Source: Gymnogyps californianus
Taxonomy: Eukaryota > Chordata > Aves > Accipitriformes > Cathartidae
Reading direction: 5' to 3'
NCBI RefSeq assembly: GCF_018139145.2
Contig: NC_059473.1
Location: 4,332,503 to 4,396,502 of the forward strand
Length of the DNA: 64,000 nucleotides
Under the pieces are notes generated by a model. It did not search any database and was not told the origin of the DNA. It worked only from the letters and a program-made list of their open reading frames with translations. This document shows positions 35,569-47,288 of the stretch, piece after piece. Numbering within the stretch: position 1 is the stretch's first letter; the number at the start of each line of letters is the position of its first letter. A program made the translations under genes and the position numbers.

Positions 35569-38202
35569 GTAAGTACTCAGTCAAATGTGTACTTTTTTTT
35601 AATTTTCCTTTTGTTTTTCTCTCTTGCTTGGGATGAAAAATGCCAGGCCGGTTTCTGAGGTCTGTGCCAGTCTTCTGGGTCACTTCTGTGGCTTGGGACT
35701 GCTAGATGCACGTCTAACACGTGGCAAGTCAGTGAGCATATACTCAAAAGATGATCCCATGGCGAAGCGTTGGCCGACCAGAGTAAGGATTGTCCGTCAC
35801 ATCCATGGACTTGCGCACGGGTGCTTTCTCAGCCCTTGTTGGCATATCACGGTAACGATTGCAAGGAAAGGCCTGCTTCTGACGTGCCAAGCGATTAAAA
35901 TAAATAGTAGCGAGAGGGATGGCTGCCGTAAGACATCTGTAAGGCTGCCGTAATCCCCGTTTTCCAAGGGTGTTCTCAGAAGCCTGTTTGTACCCGTGAG
36001 GAGTCTTGCCTTTGCCTTGTGAGGGCTCTGGAACAGGACTCGAGAGAGAGATTTATTCCAGTGGGAAACTGTCTTTAACGCTTTTATATACCCCTTTTGT
36101 ATCCCAGTCGGTTGCTATATTCAGTGTATAGGTAGGTAACGGGGGAATGTTTGATCATGCTCTGGGAGGGCGCAGAAGTACGTGAAACACCCCTTCTTGG
36201 CACCGTTTTCCCCGTCCCGCAAAACTGGACTTCTGTGTGGCTTTGGCAGGTCACTGCAGTTGAGGATTTTAGCCCTCAACATGGGCTGGACTTCTCTCCT
36301 GGAGAAGAATAGCAGAAGAGCTTTTAATAATTGGAAACTTTTTGGCAGCGGTCTTTATTTCTGCAGTGAAAGTAGTTCCATGCTAAATATTTAAGGTCAA
36401 GGGATACTACTTTAGCAGAAACTACTGAATAAAATGAGGTCTGCATTCTGTCATGTTGATGTTCGAATTGTGTTGATGTGGGCATTACCATTATGAAAAC
36501 GTTTAATCTGAACTCAGGTGTTTCTGACATTTTTAGCGTCTCTTCTAGAATTATCTAGACGTTGGAACTGTGTGCATTGTGTTATTGAGAACCCTCGTAG
36601 TACTAAAGTAATAAGGGTTGAGATAAAATTGACGTACAAGATTTGCAGCTATGTCTCAGATGCCATTTAGAAATGTGCCAAATCATGATTACTCGTCTAC
36701 GTTGATTGACGTCAGTCTTTGCTAAGCTGCTGAAATGACAGATGGCTGTGTGGTGGGGGAAGCTTGGTTTTTTAGCGTGGGTGTATGTGGGCAGCTTCTG
36801 ATATACTATAGGTATCTAAAATCCTCCGTGTAACGTAGCAGCGGTGTAAATAAAACAGTGCATAACTGCAACCACAAATCATAAAAATTATGCTGCTCTT
36901 GTCTGGAACAGCAGTTTCAGATCTGAATTTCTTTTTAAAATGTTAGCCTTTTCAAACCTGCTCTGTCATACAGAACTGGGTAAGGTCAGGTTATAACTTC
37001 AGATAAAAGATAAAATTGTACGGTGCGATGGGCTTGGAAATCCTAGGCTGTTAGATTTCAAGCTTTCGCCGATCTGTTCAGATCAGGAGCAAAAAGGTAT
37101 TCAGAGCTTTTCTGCAAATCAGCTTGCACATTTTAAATGTAGTATTTTCTTCACTTTCTAATACTTCATAGTCTCCACCTGCTTTGGATAGTAGAGCTAC
37201 GTAAGGACGGCATGAACATAATACAGAGGCAATCACATTAGCAGAGACTGCAAGTTTATAAAATTCAGTATTACAGGCAGCTTCTGTTTTCAGTTGCTTA
37301 TAATGTTCACTGGTTTTGAACAGAAATTTCCCAAGTTGCGTATCTCACCACGCTGAAAACTCTTGGGAAGAGTCAGATAAAGCAGCTTACCGTTTCTGAG
37401 AAATGAGGTTAGGGAGAACATGTTGTTCTGCCCCTGTTAAAAGTGACGTGATTTTTGGTGAGCAGCTCGTTTTTCTAGGGATTTGTTACCAGGGACGTGC
37501 TTTTGGGGAGCGAGGAACAGGAATTGGGTAGGAGTCGAAGCGACGGGGAGGTGAGGGCATGCACGGGGGAAGAGAGATGGGAAGCGGCACGGCACGACAG
37601 AGGCCACAGAGAACGTCTCCCTCGGAGGCTGCTGCCAAACCCGGCGTTCCTGCCCGGCACCGGGGCCGACAGCAGAGAGCGGTGCATCCACGTCTGCTGG
37701 CATTCGCGTTTCTTTCCTTTATCCTCCCTTCTAAATTCCCCTTAAATTAAAAGAGAAAACAACAAACTCCAGCCTAGGAGACCTTCCCCAAAACCTGTTA
37801 AAAGGACATCGAGTGCCATTCAAGCATACAGAAGTGAAACAAAGGTAAAATTAGGCTTCTCCTTGCAATTCTTAATTTACTCTTCCTGTGAAAAACACAC
37901 AATGACACTGTCAATCATATGATCCTGTGCTGTTTCTGGGTTTGTTTTGTTTCCCCTCCCTTCGAAGTTTCTGATTCATTCAGCAAATGAAGTGGCATGT
38001 GTCATGTAGTAAATGAGGCTGTAGCACCCACTTCTCCTAATAATAATAGTAATAGATGTAGATAGTAACTACGTAATTGGGGTCTGGCCGGAGGTTACCA
38101 GCAGCTCTCTTATAAGCGTAGTCTGTGTTGTGCTACAGCGTACCTGTACAGTACCATGAAAGATCGGGCAGGAATTGACTCAAACTGAGAGTCTAAAGTA
38201 GA

Positions 38203-38440
38203 TTTTTTTTTTTTTTTTTTTTTTTTTTTCTTTTTGAGGGTGACAGCATGAGCTTTGGTTTGGTATTTCATCTCTGTGCCTGGAACAGGGAGCCCGTGGC
38301 GGTGGAGCCTCACGTTGCTGTGGCGGTAGGAGGATCGGTTTCCGGGTCGCAAAGCGGCACCAGCCGGATCCTCCCAGGCGTTTGAAATATGTTTGGAGTT
38401 GACGTCTTGGTGTCTTACGTCTTGACGTAACAAGACGAGA
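38203..38440 (-). repeat. T27 homopolymer abutting GC-rich segment
   Basis: On the - strand a roughly 200-bp GC-rich segment runs straight into an A-rich tail (AAAAAG, then A27). This resembles the 3' end of a reverse-transcribed RNA. No clear target duplication or parent gene is recognised, so it may also be an ordinary poly(T) expansion next to intron sequence. The right boundary is approximate. Confidence 0.4.
38400..38430. promoter_or_regulatory. CRE-like cluster with palindrome
   Basis: TGACGTC (38,400-38,406) is followed by TTACGTC-TT-GACGTAA (38,415-38,430), whose 7-bp arms are perfect inverted repeats. ATF/CREB-family factors bind such TGACGT-type half sites. The function is inferred only. 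Confidence 0.35.
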
Positions 38441-39612
38441 ACATCATGGCACAGCGTAGTTTCGTTCTGTTGATTGGAGGGGTGGAAGAGGGTGCAGTAA
38501 ACTACGAATATGGTCACAGACGGTAGCAGAAAAATGAGCATCAGTTACTTTGTACGTTAAGTGAAGACGGGGTCTTAAAATTGGTATGTGCTCATGTACT
38601 TAAAAGCATCAACACAGCATGCAGGCACAGGGGGTGAGCCTGAAATTCTAGAGAGAGTTCTTCCGTTCTGGCTTTTGTTTGTTTGTTCTCTGTTACTTCT
38701 GAATCACTACATTGTGCCATTAGTGCCCTTTTAAATAAATTGTAACATAGCCCACGAAGCTCCAAGGGAGCTGTTCTTTCTTGTAGTAGTCTCCCGTCCA
38801 TATTTACCGTGCAGGAAAGCTGCTGCTACTGAACGGGGCCAGACGGCATCAGGCAGTGCTTGTCTCCATCCCACACGAGTCCCCCGTAGCCATCAAGTTG
38901 TTTGGATGCAGCGTGCAAATTTCAGGGGTGGTTAATTTATTGCGACGTGCAATGCTACCAGAGACTGTGCGCAGGGCAGCTCTCCATCCACAACTATCCG
39001 GAGTGGTGTCCGTGTACAGCCACAGTCCGGAGTTGAAATTTGAGCATTTTTGGGGTGAAACCTGCTACCCTGAGTAAAGGCATGAAAGTTAGGCTCCTAG
39101 ACCTGTTCTCAAACACCTAGAGAGGGTAACAGAGGGGAGGCTCGATGGCCAAGTGTGTCTGTGAATAAAACTACAACCAGATACTCAGAGAGGGCAATTT
39201 TCTTGACTTGCTAGCCCAGCTTTTTCCAGAGAAGCATGACTGTAACAGGTAGTCAGTCTCTCAAAGAACTGCTTTGAATTCTACAGCTTGAAGGGCAGCA
39301 GTGCTGAGCACAATCGCGTCATTCGGAGGAGTATTTTGAGACTGCTCTAGAAGAGTTAGGGAGTGAGTGGCCCAGCTGCACTGGTATCTTGTGTTTGGAG
39401 ATGAGCGGCCGAGAGCTGTAGGATCGTGGAACCTCAAGCCCTGCTTCTGAGTTTCCTGTACGGAGCGACTTGTTTCGTGTGGATTTCGGGGTGTCACACT
39501 CCTCCAGCTGTTGCCTTCCCTTCATGTGCCTTAACACCCAGCACCTCATCTTCAATAGTGACAAAGTTACAGTAATTCTTTATCATCAAATTTGCCTGTT
39601 TTTTTTTTCTAG

Positions 39613-39717
39613 GAGCTCCCAACACAGCAGAATTAAGAATCTGTCGTGTGAACAAGAACTGTGGAAGTGTAAAAGGAGGAGACGAAATATTTCTGCTGTG
39701 TGACAAAGTTCAGAAAG
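39613..39717 (+). CDS. REL: REL coding exon 6
   Basis: The exon encodes residues 178-213 ([20 protein letters not shown] onward to DKVQK), with a CTAG acceptor and an AAAG/GTAATC donor. It begins the IPT/TIG-type immunoglobulin domain used for Rel dimerisation and for IkappaB contact. The segment is nearly invariant among c-Rel proteins. Confidence 0.97.
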
Positions 39718-40031
39718 GTAATCTTGACTAGGTTTTTTCTCTTTCCCTTTGTCCCAAATGGCTGACACTACCACTTTCTAGCTGGGGAACTGAAGGCCTT
39801 CACCACACTCCCGTGTAAGTGGTCTGGTTTTATAGCTGGGCAGAATAGCTCTCAGGTTCAAGGGCTCTCAGCACCTCTGAAAGATACTCGGTGCCTTTAA
39901 AGTCGAGTCATTTACTTTGCATCTGAATGCTGTCAGACTCCTTTCTTTGTTCCTCTTCTCCCTTCTTTCTGCTGCAAGTTTTCAGCTTTCTTCTTCAGCT
40001 TAACAAGCGTCTTCTGTTTCTAATGGACTAG

Positions 40032-40244
40032 ATGATATAGAAGTCAGATTTGTCTTGGACAACTGGGAGGCCAAAGGTTCCTTCTCACAAGCCGACGTTC
40101 ACCGTCAAGTTGCAATCGTGTTCAGAACGCCACCGTTTCTCAAAGACATCACCGAGCCCGTCACGGTGAAGATGCAGCTGCGAAGACCTTCAGACCAGGA
40201 AGTCAGTGAACCTATGGATTTCAGATACCTACCAGATGAAAAGG
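40032..40244 (+). CDS. REL: REL coding exon 7
   Basis: The exon encodes residues 213-284 (DDIEVRF to FRYLPDEK), with a CTAG acceptor and a G/GTATGG donor. It completes the dimerisation domain. It includes [10 protein letters not shown] and the RRPS motif with Ser266, the conserved protein-kinase-A-type site about 25 residues before the nuclear localisation signal. The preceding intron 6 is only 314 bp. Confidence 0.97.
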
Positions 40245-40591
40245 GTATGGTTCCAATTAGTTGAGCTTCTGAAAAGCCATTCTCAGTGCAGAACTCGTGT
40301 TGAGAATAAACAGTAGCTTAATTAGTAAAAATCCTACAAGACTGCTGCTACAAAGCAGATTTTTGGTTTTTAAAAGTAACAATAGTCAGTTTGTTCCCTC
40401 TTTCAATGAAAATATCAAGAATCACAGTTAATAACACCGTCTTGGTTTGTTAGTGCTGTCATGTCTGGAAAATATTTTTCTTTAAATATACCGTACTACA
40501 ATTAGGTGCCGCTAGTGTAAGTTTTAGAAAGTTCCTTTACTAATATCAAAGAGAAACGTAACACTTTTCCCCTCTACTCCTTTCTCTGTAG
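40245..40591 (+). other. REL: REL intron 7
   Basis: This 347-bp AT-rich intron ends in a pyrimidine-rich tract and TGTAG acceptor. I see nothing else in it. Confidence 0.9.
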
Positions 40592-40660
40592 ATCCGTATG
40601 GCAACAAAGCGAAAAGGCAAAGATCAACGTTGGCTTGGCAAAAGCTCATCCAGGACTGCG
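40592..40660 (+). CDS. REL: REL coding exon 8 (nuclear localisation signal)
   Basis: The exon encodes residues 284-307. The basic cluster NKAKRQR at residues 288-294 is the classical Rel nuclear localisation signal, masked by IkappaB in resting cells. The acceptor is TGTAG and the donor TGCG/GTAAGG. The exon ends the Rel homology region. Confidence 0.96.
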
Positions 40661-40770
40661 GTAAGGAAAATACTTGTCTTTTTTCTTGTTTGAGTGAACT
40701 TACATTTAGATGGAGTTATTTTCTATAAAAGCAACCGTTCAGTGTAGACTCGTGCTTTCTTCCCTCGCAG

Positions 40771-40845
40771 GATCAAATGCGACAGAGAGGCCCAAAGTAG
40801 CTCCGTTTCCCGCTGTCGCTCCTGAAGGGAAGCTGATTAAGAAAG
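40771..40845 (+). CDS. REL: REL coding exon 9
   Basis: The exon encodes residues 307-332 (GSNATERPKVAPFPAVAPEG then KLIKK), a poorly conserved linker between the Rel homology domain and the transactivation region. The acceptor is CGCAG and the donor AAAG/GTAGG. The human gene carries a primate Alu-derived exon in this part; nothing equivalent is present here, as expected for a bird. Confidence 0.94.
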
Positions 40846-41494
40846 GTAGGTTTGTGCTTGCAATCCAACAGTGCTTTGCAACAAATAGTGTCCGATTGCT
40901 GTGGGGAAGGGCTGGAGCTTTTTCAGGGGGGCACTGAAGTTCCCAAGGCAGCAGCAGTACCCGTCTCTGTACTTTCCCTCCTCCGGATTCTTCTCAAAGC
41001 CTCAGCCGTGCTGCAGCTTCCCCTTTGCACAGGAGAGGGCTACACCTTCTTCATCTCGAAGCATTGCTAGCTTTCAGCCTTCATTTAGATAACTACCGAT
41101 CTTTCTCTGTGTTCAGATACTCAGCCCTTCAAGCGTTCGCTCAGTTGCTGGCCTTCCCTCCTCTTTGCTTGAAATTCTAATATTCTCTCGAGGGTTTCTT
41201 CCTGTAAGATACTGGTACTTTTGACTATACAAGCTAAACCCGTCAGTTCTTTACTTAAACGTAGCTGTCCCCTTCAGCGTTTGCCATAGAGGGGTGAGGT
41301 GGATAGCTGTCTCGCTGCTGTCCAGAAATCTGGCGTCTATCCCGGAGAGCAGTTAAGCAAGTATGAAAGTGCAAATGCACAAATAATCTTACTACGAGAG
41401 CACCGGTTTTGCTTTGCTTTTTACCCTTTGTAATTTAAAAAAAAAAAATATACAAAATGGCATTAAAATGCAGTCACCTCTTTCCTTTCCATAG
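40846..41494 (+). other. REL: REL intron 9
   Basis: A 649-bp intron. Its last 100 bp carry an A/T-rich run and a CTTTCC-CATAG acceptor. No other feature was recognised. Confidence 0.9.
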
Positions 41495-42285
41495 AACCAA
41501 ACATGTTTTCATCCACACTGATGATGCCAGGGTTAGGAACCCTGGCCAACACGAGTCAGATCTACCCCGTCTGCAACCAGATTCCCCATCCGCCGGCGCA
41601 GGTGGGGCCAGGGAAGCAAGACGCGCTCTCTTCGTGCTGGCAGCAGATGTACGGCCCCCCCTCTTCAGCCGGCAGCCTGCTCAATGCGCACCCACAGAAC
41701 AGCTTTGCGGCAGATGTGCCTCAGCCTGCTGCTCAGGGCAGCAGCTCTCTCCCAGCTTTCCATGACAACCCTCTGAACTGGCCTGACGAGAAGGATTCGG
41801 GCTTCTACCGGAATTTCAGCAGCACGAACGGGATGGGAGCAGTGGCGGTGTCAACTGCAGACATGCAGAGCGTTTCTAGTAACAGCATCGTGCACCAGGC
41901 TCATCCCGCCAGCGTCTCCACAGCCAGCATCGTGAACATGGAGACCGATGACATGAACTGCACTAGTATCAACTTCGAAAAGTATAACCCAGTGTTAAAT
42001 GCGAGCAGTCACAGGCAGCAGCTCCACCAGGTGCCTCCAGCGTGCCCGCCTGTAGCAGCCCCGGGCAGCACGCCTTTTAATTCGCAGCCTAACTTAGCTG
42101 ATCCAGCAGCTTACAGTTTTATAGACCAAGAAGTTTTAAGCGAATCGAGACTATCCACCAACTCGATCCCAAACCATCAGAATAGCATTGCAGATAACCA
42201 GTACTATGACACCGACGGTGTCCACACCGATGACATCTATCAGTCTTTCCCGTTTGATAACATATTACAAAGCTATAACCATTGA
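41495..42285 (+). CDS. REL: REL coding exon 10 (C-terminal transactivation region)
   Basis: The exon encodes residues 332-594 and the TGA stop. It is rich in Ser, Gln, Pro and Asn, as in vertebrate c-Rel transactivation domains. The blocks [28 protein letters not shown] and the terminus ILQSYNH are as I recall them in chicken c-Rel, which also ends in QSYNH. Total length of 594 compares with about 598 in chicken. This region recruits co-activators and is less conserved than the Rel domain. The frame is open and undamaged. Confidence 0.97.
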
Positions 42286-43101
42286 GCCAGCAGTGTGGGG
42301 CTGGAAGCGGGTACGCAGAGCTTTTCAGATGGCTAGCTGTGTGAAGAGGCGTAACTTACCCTTCTGGAGTCCCTGCTTTCTCTTTCAGAATGTGTTACTG
42401 TGCGAGCTTCATAACTTAAGGTTATCTATTACAGCCCAAAGACTGGTGCCCATAAAGAAGACAGGTGGGAGTAGGGTTTGGGGTTCTGTACCTTAAAAGT
42501 ACCTTGTATATGTATTTTTACGCTGTTGGAAAAGGAAACTGTTAACACTTAAATCTTCCTTGCCTTTGGGGACTGTAAAAGCTGGCATCTTCAGAAGGGT
42601 TAAAATTTCAAATACTTCACAGGGTTAAAATTGTTTGAAAAAGAACCAGTTTTGCTGTGGAAATTAAATTTCAATTTTGATAGGACAGAAATTAGGAAAA
42701 AAACCTGCATGTGGGCACTCTAGTTCCGACTCACCTAAGGATGTTAAAGGTCTACTCAACTTACTTGAAAGGTTTAGGTTTCTTACCCTCTTTCGTATAA
42801 AATATTCTTCTCCTAAAACAAGACCATGCATTGATTTTTCACATTTTCACCACACTCCATTTGCTTTGAAGGCAAATTTACTCTAAAATTTTTTTAATGA
42901 CTATGTCATTGTTAGATATATTTTAAAAGACCGGAAGGTTTGAGTTTTTAAATAGTCCAGCTCTGTTGTAAATGAATCGCTGCACAAAAGAATGAACAGA
43001 AAGTAAGGACTTCTCTGCACTTCATCCAAAGTGCGCTATTTTAAGTGACAGACCCCTGTTGCTTTAGGAATGGAGCACACTCTGTTATTTCGCTGGAATT
43101 T

Positions 43102-43138
43102 TGTGTGTGTGTGTCTGTGTCTGTGTGTGTGTGTGTGT
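43102..43138. repeat. (TG)n microsatellite
   Basis: Alternating TG dinucleotides with two TGTC interruptions, in the REL 3' UTR. Likely length-polymorphic. Confidence 0.95.
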
Positions 43139-43555
43139 AGCTGTCACGGGTATGTTATTTTGAACTGCAGAAATACACTGAGCCGAAGCATCTACCTATT
43201 CTTTCCTCAGGTATCCCGGCAGTTTCCTGCTATGCAAGTGACTGCTTAAAAGAAGGCTCAGATCCTGCCTCCCCACCGCCCCCTCACAAGAAAGCTTTGG
43301 GGCAAAGCCGGAGGCAGTCTCAGTGCAGCCTCATCTAGATGCACTCTCTTAACAACTTAAGGCCATTTCAGTCAGTACTAATTAAAAAACCCCCACTCCT
43401 CTAGACTCTGTATCAGAAACCAGAACTTCCTTCCTTCCACTTGATTCGCAGTCTTCACTCTCAGCCTGAGCTGCGAGCTGTTCAGTGACAACTCGCGTGG
43501 ATGTAACTGGCTAGGTAAGACACTCTACTCTGCATTATAGGGCTTTGCGATTTTA

Positions 43556-43577
43556 TTTTTTTTTTTTTTTTTTTTTT
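43556..43577. repeat. T22 homopolymer
   Basis: An almost uninterrupted T run directly followed by AAGAGG, in the presumed REL 3' UTR. Confidence 0.95.
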
Positions 43578-44280
43578 AAGAGGCAACACAGGAAGAAATA
43601 TATGAGTATTTCTTAAGTTATACAGCTGTTTTGTATGGCAGATAAGGCTCGAGAATCTAATTGTTACTGTTTGGCAACATACAACTGCACCATGGAAAGA
43701 AGAAATTAAAAAAGCATGCTCTGATATATAAAAAACAAAAAACACAACCCCGAATCAAAAAAGCCGCTTGAGACATATAGTTGTACACAAGGCAGAAAGG
43801 AACTCCAAAAAACCTCCGTGGTTTATAGGAAAGCAATGACTCCTTAACTGCAGTAATTCATTGCATTCAAAGCAATAAGGTGCTACTGCTGTAATGCATT
43901 ACACCAATTACACAGGTCTGACAGAATACACTCCTTAGACAACGTGTAGAATCTGTGAAGTTTGGAAAACTGCTTCCCGTAACTCCAGGTACGCAATGCA
44001 ATGAATTGCCTCTCCATGGTTTAAAGCAGTTTTTCCTCACTTCTGCATAGCTCCCCTGCAGTCTTAAGTAATAGAAGGACCAAAGAAATTCTAAGAAAGC
44101 TTGAAATGTGGTGTTTATTCAGTTCTTTTTTTGAAGTTCTCAATTTTAAGTATATTAAATGTAAACATTTTAGTCACTTCATAGAAAGCTCTTTATAGTA
44201 CAATTTGTTTTTACTGTATAATTAAATATTTTCAAAGTTCTGTTTTCCTTTGTAAACGAGTTGGTTTGGTAATTAAAAAA

Positions 44281-45836
44281 CTGGTTATACTAAGTACTCA
44301 GCTTCTGCAACCTTCTCAGATTCATGACATCCCTCACCGCAGGACAGCCAGAGAAATGGGAGAAGGTAGGTTTATGGGTTGCTTATCCTGGGGCTTTTCA
44401 GAGTATTTTCTGCTCACAGGTACTGTTGGCCACGACAAAACCCTAAGGCGATGTGCGCAGTAAGGGTCCACCTGCACTCAGCAATTTTTTTGTGGCGGAG
44501 TTTTCAGTCGGAGGGGCAGAGAGGCCAGATGCTTTCATGCTCAGCTAGAGCTGTGCTACTGGTAGAGCTTTCTCCAGGTTCAGCTAAGCTGATGCAAAAA
44601 AAAAAACCCAAAAAACCACAAGGTAGGGGGGCATTATAGGTGACGAGTTCTTTGGAGAAATACAACGGCTTTATTTTGAGTCCTTGCAGTGCAAAGAGGG
44701 ATGGTGCTAAGGAACACTGGGCCTCATTTTTTAGTATTTTTCACATAACATGCTAGAAAATACCTACCTCTTTTCACACGTGCCTAATGAACAAGATTAA
44801 ATCTTATTCTCACAAAACATCCTATTTGAGTACTCACAGGTAGGTGTTTTAAAAATAAGATGCAGGCCAAAGTACAACATTAATATTATTGCTGCAAATA
44901 TTCATTACAGCTTACGATAGTTCAAAGTGTTTAGGTTGTATTAGAAATTGCAGACTTTAAACAAAGTTCAAAAAACCAGACGACATCTCTCATTTTCATA
45001 TTTTCACATGATCACCGAACAGTAACTGTCTAAAGATCTGTAGAGATATTTGCATCATCAGCTTTTCCCCCCCACCCCATTTGGATACTTCACATTTATC
45101 ATAAAAATAAGCAATTTGGGAATTTTTGGTGGACCTCTCTACGTTGTACGGAGAAGAGATTAGACTCAACACATTTAGTGTAATCTTTATAGCCTTGTTT
45201 ATCTGCACTTTGATTTTTACCACGATCTCCACTGTCGCCGTGATACCGTACAGCGTAGTGCAGAAAGAGCTGCGGATGGGAGCGCCTCGAGTGTCCTTGC
45301 ACTACGGCAGGAGCAGGAGCCCTTTCTGCTTCTGCCTTGTTAGCTCTATATTTCCCCCTTGGAACAGCTCTTCTCGTGTCTGTTGTGTCCATAGTGCAGT
45401 CTTGTTTACATTTTTTTCCCCTGTAGTTTATGGAATTTATAAATCATATTTTAGCTCACTTTGAGTTTCAAGAAATCACATAGATACGAGACTGAAATTC
45501 TCTTTTGTTTGTTTTGTGAATTCAGTTTCTTAAGTTTTCCATCATTCATGACACTTCCTTTCTGGGTACAGATTATTATCTGAGACAACTACTCCTGGAA
45601 TCTGTTGCTCATAACAGCTTTAAGATTAAAAACAAAAAAATACTGCTGTCTGAATCATGTTCCTATTATTTTTGTGTTAGAAAAACAGGAGCTTTTGAAC
45701 TACTGCCATACTTACGTTACAGTGGACTAGGAAAACAAATGACGAGCGACAAGTTTTGACAGCCCGTCACAGGCAGAGTGTATAATATTTAGACTAATTT
45801 TTCAAGATCAGTTTTTAGGACCTCCTTGAAAATGTA
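44281..45836. other. Spacer between convergent REL and PUS10
   Basis: I recognise no gene or repeat family here. On the - strand AATAAA-type hexamers occur (complement TTTATT near 44,110 and 44,666 as well as 45,837-45,842), so longer PUS10 messages could run into this spacer and even into the REL 3' UTR. Confidence 0.6.
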
Positions 45837-47249
45837 TTTATTGATGCCTTGTTGAGCCTTCAGCTAAAGTTATCGTGCAGCTCTTCTGTTATGAGGTCCT
45901 GGCACCACTGAATTGAAGGTAAGACATCGCAGTAATCCTCCCTGTCCCCAAACGGGGCTTTGTCTTGGCAAATATTACCCTCTTTCTTTCTGAAATGTTA
46001 ATTAACGAAGAGCCCTTAAATTCCAAACCTTAATTTCTTGTCGATAGTTTAACTCTCTTCTGTACTTCAGGTAAGCGGAAGCATCTTCCTAATGGATTAA
46101 CATGATATAGGCATAAAAGTGGCTTTTCCTAAAGATGTAGGTGGTGCTTTGTATGAAACATTTAAAATCACACAAGCAAAGAGAAAAACTCAAGTCTTCC
46201 CTGTTCCAGGCAAGTTCCTAGGCAATGGTCAACTCTTCCAGGCATCCATCCAAGGCTAGGTACTAGAAAAAATGTATTATGCTACTAAATCAAAGCTTTT
46301 TATCTCTGTCTTGGTCGCTCAATACCAACATTCTTCGGTATATTTTATAGTTGTCTGCACTTTGAGCTTCTTGGTATTCCTATTGTTCTTTAGATTTTCA
46401 TCGTGCATCGCTGCCAGGAGTTCCCAATCTTTTTATATATGGTGACTCAAATGGGGAAATCCTACGCCTGAAGAGGACTGTAACCAGGCCAGAGAGCTGT
46501 TGAGGCCTCAAGTACCTCAACTGTTGTTTCTAGGAAGCATCGCTGATGTTTTTAAATGAGAAAAATGTGGTTTTAAGTGCAAAGTTTTCCTCTGAAAACT
46601 GTTTTTCCCTTTGAAAAGTACTTTGTCTGGGAGACAAATTTTCCCATCTCTAAAAGTGACGCTGACCAAAAAGCAGTCAGCAGAGAGCGGAGCGCCGCCT
46701 CGTTCCAGGCACTATCCTACCGGTTTCGGAGCTTCCCTGACTTTTGGGATTTCCTGCATGAACAGCGCTCAGAAAAAGGTAGGACTGGGTTTCAGGTAAC
46801 TCAGCGCTACCTGCATCCAGACAAGAAAGCTGCAGCATCAAATATAAAAAGAGTTAAAAAAAAAAATCTGGCCTGAGGGAGGGTTGTTTTTAATTAAAAC
46901 CTTTTAAACTACTGCAGAAAGCATATCTGATGTACGTGCTGAGTACACCGTTTGCACGTGTTACACCATTTATCTTAATTGTTTTTTAAAAAGATTTCTT
47001 ATCAATACGCTAGCTTACCAAAATCTTTTTATGCGCAGAAGAAATTAAAATAAGGCTAGAGATTGAATGAACACTACCTGTTCCAGAGTGTTTAAAGTTG
47101 ATTCAAAGTACCAGTATCCTGTGGCAGATCAACATGATCCAAATGTTCGACAGAAATACTTTGCAACCAAGCTGTAATACTGTACAGTGTTCAGTAACCA
47201 GCTGCTGACAGTTGCTGCTGCTGCTGCTTCTTCGTCCCAACGTGAAAAG
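45837..47249 (-). other. PUS10: PUS10 3' UTR (extent inferred)
   Basis: This follows the PUS10 stop codon on the - strand. The first AATAAA hexamer I find in this direction is at 45,842-45,837, giving a UTR of about 1.4 kb if used. The hexamer is seen; its use is inferred. Confidence 0.4.
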
Positions 47250-47288
47250 TTAATTATCCAGGGCTGGAGGCCAGTCAACGTCAACAGA
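47250..47288 (-). CDS. PUS10: PUS10 last coding exon
   Basis: The exon encodes SVDVDWPPALDN and a TAA stop after a TCTAG acceptor. It matches the C-terminus of vertebrate PUS10 (human ends SVDVDWPPALDD), so the protein is complete at this end. PUS10 makes pseudouridine at positions 54 and 55 of tRNA and, in vertebrates, also has roles in microRNA processing and apoptosis signalling. The twelve exons in this window encode the last 324 residues, out of about 529 in human. Confidence 0.93.
   Translation of the reverse strand, partial: SVDVDWPPALDN

Larger units (their letters stand above)
35569..39612 (+). other. REL: REL intron 5
   Basis: The intron contains a T27 run at 38,203-38,229 and next to it a GC-rich segment up to about 38,440 with clustered CRE-like motifs and a 7-bp-arm palindrome. 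Several GC-rich open frames near 37,437-37,750 resemble no known protein. No additional exon was recognised. Confidence 0.75.
42286..44280 (+). other. REL: REL 3' UTR (extent inferred)
   Basis: This follows the TGA. I find no AATAAA on the + strand for several kb, but ATTAAA variants occur near 42,664, 43,703, 44,155 and 44,221. The last two sit in an AT-rich block that could be the message end. A TG microsatellite (43,102-43,138) and a T-run (43,556-43,577) lie inside. The true 3' end needs transcript data. Confidence 0.5.

Noticed and set aside
38110..38541. 143-residue - strand open frame with poly-Lys
   Set aside because: The poly-Lys comes from the T27 run. The rest is unrecognised and no gene structure surrounds it. 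Kept only as a possible retrocopy finding.
41457..41765. 102-residue + strand frame over REL exon 10
   Set aside because: Out-of-frame shadow of the REL C-terminal exon.
10564..42285. A viral rel oncogene integrated in the genome
   Set aside because: The locus has ten exons with proper introns, a cellular promoter, a complete C-terminal region and conserved synteny with PUS10. It is the cellular gene.
45126..45464. 112-residue hydrophobic + strand frame between REL and PUS10
   Set aside because: The Ile/Phe/Val stretch arises from AT-rich DNA; there is no supporting promoter, exon or homologous family.
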